From Thermoflexales bacterium (GTDB lineage Bacteria > Chloroflexota > Anaerolineae > Fen-1058), in NCBI GenBank assembly GCA_030834835.1, contig JAUQXD010001232.1:1-7160 (forward strand): DNA of 7,160 nucleotides, written 5' to 3'. Numbering within the stretch: the stretch's first letter is position 1; each line of letters starts with the position of its first letter. The notes below the pieces were generated by a model that worked only from the letters and a program-made list of their open reading frames with translations, ran no database searches and had not been told where the DNA came from. The position numbers and the translations under genes are program-made. Positions 5,352-7,160 of this stretch are shown here, piece by piece.

Positions 5352-6335
5352 TTAATCCGTCTTCTTCTTTCGCCAATAGATCACATCAGCCCGCCTGATG
5401 ATTTCCACTCGCCCCTGCTCCTCCAACCAATCCAGATGCCCAATCGTTTCCGAGAGCGCCAGAAACGAATCGATGCCCTTCAGGCGGCCAAACAGGGGTT
5501 CGGCAATTTGAAACGCCGATCGTTCCTCGTCGCCGATCATGAGTAGAATTTTCTCCGCGCGCCGTTCGTGAAAGTGCAGGCGCTGCCGCACCAACTTCTC
5601 CACATCATGCACCGGCCCGCCGTGCGATGTCCACGCGATCGATGGTTTCAGATCGACCGCATGCTGCAAGTGCTGAATGTATTGCACCAATCGATGCGGC
5701 CGCGGCCCGCCGTCGGGATCAGGCTCGACGATCGGGTTGCTGCTAATCTCGCGCAAGAGATGATCGTTCGATAACAACACGCGCGATTCCGAATCGAAGA
5801 ACGTGATCAAGCCACCGGCGTGACCGGGCATGTGATAGACCCGCCACACCCGATCAGCTAGCTCAACCCGATCGCCTTCGTCCAGCGTCCGCGTTACAGG
5901 CACGGATTCGGCAAAGCGCTCGCCCACGCGGCGGCTGTCGGCCACACGCTGACGTTCATCGGCCGGCACACCCGACTCGGTCATGATCTGCATGTAGAAG
6001 TCATTGCGCTGTACGCGGATCGATTCGTAGTTCTCCAGCATCACGCGATTGTGGTGATGCGTCCATACTTCCGCGCCGCACCCGCGCACCAGTTCCGCCG
6101 TCAGCCCGTAGTGATCGGCGTGCGCGTGCGTGATGATGATGCGGCGCACATCGCGCACGGTCAGCCCGAGTTCGCTCAAGCCCGCGTGCAGCGCCGCGCG
6201 CGAATCCGGGTGGCGCGGCCCCGTGTCGATCAGCGTGACGGGATCACTCAGCGCCACATAGCAATTCACCGGCCCCACCGCAAACGGCGTTGGCACCACG
6301 ATTTGATACAGGTTCGGCAGTACTTCAATTGACAT
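5352..6335 (-). CDS. Metallo-beta-lactamase-fold hydrolase with C-terminal winged helix
   Basis: 327 residues from the ATG at 6335 (MSIEVLPNLYQIVVP), chosen because AAGGA lies seven bases before it. The frame stays open to an ATG at 6422, but that part translates the intergenic word array. The complete metal site is visible: H70-A-H72-A-D74-H75, H172 in MPGHAGG, D191 in SNDH and H238 in TSHGG, so two metal ions, usually Zn or Fe, can be bound. IDTG (36-39) is the usual strand before the motif. Residues about 245-327 look like the small winged-helix domain of the LACTB2/glyoxalase-II-like subgroup. Such enzymes hydrolyse thioesters, esters or phosphodiesters; the substrate cannot be told here. 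There is no signal peptide, so it is cytoplasmic and unlikely to be a true beta-lactamase. The MaoC-type gene upstream on the same strand might hint at acyl-thioester work, but a probable terminator separates them. Confidence 0.9.
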   Translation of the reverse strand: MSIEVLPNLYQIVVPTPFAVGPVNCYVALSDPVTLIDTGPRHPDSRAALHAGLSELGLTVRDVRRIIITHAHADHYGLTAELVRGCGAEVWTHHHNRVMLENYESIRVQRNDFYMQIMTESGVPADERQRVADSRRVGERFAESVPVTRTLDEGDRVELADRVWRVYHMPGHAGGLITFFDSESRVLLSNDHLLREISSNPIVEPDPDGGPRPHRLVQYIQHLQHAVDLKPSIAWTSHGGPVHDVEKLVRQRLHFHERRAEKILLMIGDEERSAFQIAEPLFGRLKGIDSFLALSETIGHLDWLEEQGRVEIIRRADVIYWRKKKTD

Positions 6336-6352
6336 CCTGACGTCCTTTATTT

Positions 6353-6429
6353 GATGCACGATGCAAGAAAAAGAGGCTGCCTCTTCCTCAAGCCGCCTCT
6401 TCTTGCATCCTGCCTCTTGCATCCCGCTT
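6353..6429. repeat. 7-bp word array with inverted symmetry
   Basis: The sequence divides into eleven consecutive 7-mers. It begins GATGCAC, GATGCAA and ends CTTGCAT, CCTGCCT, CTTGCAT, CCCGCTT. The first words are the reverse complement of the CTTGCAT words, so the array inverts midway, like the one at 1289-1400. TCTTGCATCC is directly repeated at 6401-6410 and 6415-6424 (14 bp, two words). The arm 6395-6408 pairs with 6361-6377 apart from extra A residues. It fills the gap between the MaoC and metallo-hydrolase genes. Confidence 0.65.
6366..6385 (-). terminator. Probable terminator after the MaoC-type gene
   Basis: Read on the - strand: AAGAGG-CAG-CCTCTT (6385-6371) followed by TTTCT, a 6-bp stem with a T-rich tail. 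It is embedded in the 7-bp word array, so its role as a terminator is less sure than the one at 5314-5339. Confidence 0.45.
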
Positions 6430-6888
6430 CTATTCCGTCGGCTTGCTCTTCACCATGATCGTCCAGGTGCCGCGCTGCGTGGTCTGATCATTTTGATTCT
6501 TCACCACGACGTTGAAGGTCACAAAGCCGCCCGCCGTGCCCACCGCTTTCTTCTGCGTCACTTCGGCTTCGGTGTGAATGGTGTCGCCGATCTTGATCGG
6601 CGCGCGAAACTTCCACTCCATCGACGTGAAGGCTTCCACCGTTCGATCGAGAAAGCCCATCTGCATCGCCAGGCCGGTCGCCACCGACAAGCCTAACAGG
6701 CCGTGCGCCACGCGCTCGCCAAACGCCGAGGTCCTGGCAAATTCGGCATCCACATGAATGGCGTTCCAATCACCGCTGATGCCGGCAAAGGTCATGATGT
6801 CGGCCTCGCTGATCGTGCGACCCGCCGTAACAACCTTCAACCCGAGTTCCATATCTTCGTAATACAGACCGCGTGGTACGTAAGCCAT
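6430..6888 (-). CDS. MaoC-like (R)-specific enoyl-CoA hydratase / dehydratase
   Basis: 152 residues, normal for a single-hotdog MaoC or PhaJ-type protein. The start is ATG 6888 with GGGAG about seven bases before it. The frame extends to 6990 but would add an Arg/Cys-rich stretch antisense-like in composition and overlap the upstream gene. Family signature seen: FAGISGDWNAIHVDAEFA, with the catalytic pair D40 and H45 and N42, then FGERVAHGLLGLSVATGL, then the strand EWKFRAPIKIGDTIHTEAEV. It ends in antiparallel strands (GFVTFNVVVKNQ). These enzymes hydrate trans-2-enoyl-CoA to (R)-3-hydroxyacyl-CoA, or the reverse, in fatty-acid breakdown, PHA supply or secondary pathways; which one cannot be told. 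The gene follows the FeoC-like gene by 29 bases and may be co-transcribed, with an internal promoter also possible. Confidence 0.92.
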   Translation of the reverse strand: MAYVPRGLYYEDMELGLKVVTAGRTISEADIMTFAGISGDWNAIHVDAEFARTSAFGERVAHGLLGLSVATGLAMQMGFLDRTVEAFTSMEWKFRAPIKIGDTIHTEAEVTQKKAVGTAGGFVTFNVVVKNQNDQTTQRGTWTIMVKSKPTE

Positions 6889-6916
6889 GCGTTTCTCCCG
6901 TGTGCGTGATGGCGAG

Positions 6917-6922
6917 ATTATA
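6917..6922 (-). promoter_or_regulatory. Possible -10 box upstream of the MaoC-type gene
   Basis: TATAAT on the - strand, 28 bases before the MaoC ATG. No convincing -35 box is found at 15-19 bp spacing. The TAA within it is the stop codon of the upstream FeoC-like gene. Confidence 0.35.
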
Positions 6923-7151
6923 CCCCAACCTGCCACACGCGGCTGTCGCCCACACGTCGGCAATCGCGCACAAAGACGCATTGATTGCACGCGCCTTCGC
7001 AGCTCACGCCCATCTGCCGCAGCCAGCCCGTCCCCGCCAGATGATCGATCATCTGGCCGACCAACTCTGGTGATGTGTCCAATTCGCGCGCCACCTGATC
7101 GACCGTCACCGTCCCGCCCCGCTTCAGAATTGACATCAATTTATCAAACAT
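6918..7151 (-). CDS. feoC: FeoC-like Fe-S winged-helix protein
   Basis: 77 residues. Residues 1-48 form a compact winged helix (MFDKLMSILKRGGTVTVDQV, then ARELDTSPELVGQMIDHLAG and TGWLRQMG). It is followed by a cysteine cluster C51-x3-C55-x2-C58-x5-C64 and a short strand at the end. This matches FeoC, the small partner of the FeoB ferrous-iron transporter, which carries C-x4-C-x2-C-type motifs binding an oxygen-sensitive [4Fe-4S] cluster. Spacing here is slightly shorter than in enterobacterial FeoC. In the family it is thought to bind or stabilise FeoB, or to act as an iron- or oxygen-responsive regulator. GGGGGAG immediately precedes the ATG. If the gene keeps usual company, feoA/feoB would lie just beyond the right edge, upstream on the same strand. 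Symbol assigned by family resemblance only. Confidence 0.75.
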   Translation of the reverse strand: MFDKLMSILKRGGTVTVDQVARELDTSPELVGQMIDHLAGTGWLRQMGVSCEGACNQCVFVRDCRRVGDSRVWQVGV

Positions 7152-7160
7152 GGCTCCCCC

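Noticed and set aside
5352..6335. The metallo-hydrolase as an antibiotic-degrading beta-lactamase
   Set aside because: No signal peptide and a C-terminal winged helix as in LACTB2/glyoxalase-II-like hydrolases; the fold name does not imply beta-lactam activity.
6336..6422. N-terminal extension of the metallo-hydrolase up to the ATG at 6422
   Set aside because: It translates the intergenic 7-bp array; the ATG at 6335 has a good ribosome site and starts at the conserved fold.
6889..6990. N-terminal extension of the MaoC-type protein up to the ATG at 6990
   Set aside because: It would overlap the FeoC-like gene in another frame; the ATG at 6888 has GGGAG before it and gives the usual family length.

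Overview
The window is about 7.2 kb of GC-rich (roughly 60 %) bacterial chromosome. It carries eight protein genes, no RNA genes and no transposon. The gene mix suggests a free-living, oxygen-exposed bacterium: an ABC-2 permease, RarD, a protoglobin fused to Rieske domains, a membrane-anchored FHA protein, a metallo-beta-lactamase-fold hydrolase, a MaoC hydratase and a FeoC-like protein. Gene content and the style of the intergenic repeats make Chloroflexota my best guess. That is an inference from pattern, not a proven placement.

Left third, + strand: an ABC-2 exporter permease whose start codon is cut by the window edge by one base, then a 7-8 bp word array and a terminator-like hairpin. 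Next comes a probable two-gene operon of rarD and a small four-cysteine protein. Middle: on the - strand lies the most notable gene, an N-terminal protoglobin (heme) domain followed by three Rieske [2Fe-2S] domains in one cytoplasmic protein. It has a good sigma-70-type promoter, and divergent to it is an FHA-domain membrane protein with a near-consensus promoter. Right third, - strand: a FeoC-like Fe-S winged-helix protein, a MaoC-type hydratase and a metallo-hydrolase, reading leftwards. The first two are closely spaced. A bidirectional terminator separates the FHA gene from the metallo-hydrolase.

Best candidate for a new system: the protoglobin-(Rieske)3 protein. Flavohemoglobins pair a globin with a flavin reductase module. 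Here the heme domain is wired to three Fe-S ferredoxin-type modules, two of which are recent duplicates of each other. This suggests an electron-fed heme enzyme (for example for NO or O2 chemistry) or a redox and gas sensor without a conventional output domain.

Two non-coding observations also stand out. Three separate intergenic gaps contain degenerate arrays of 7- or 8-bp words, and two of these arrays switch midway to the reverse complement of their own word. The palindrome CGATCG occurs about 16 times by hand count, where about two would be expected from base composition.
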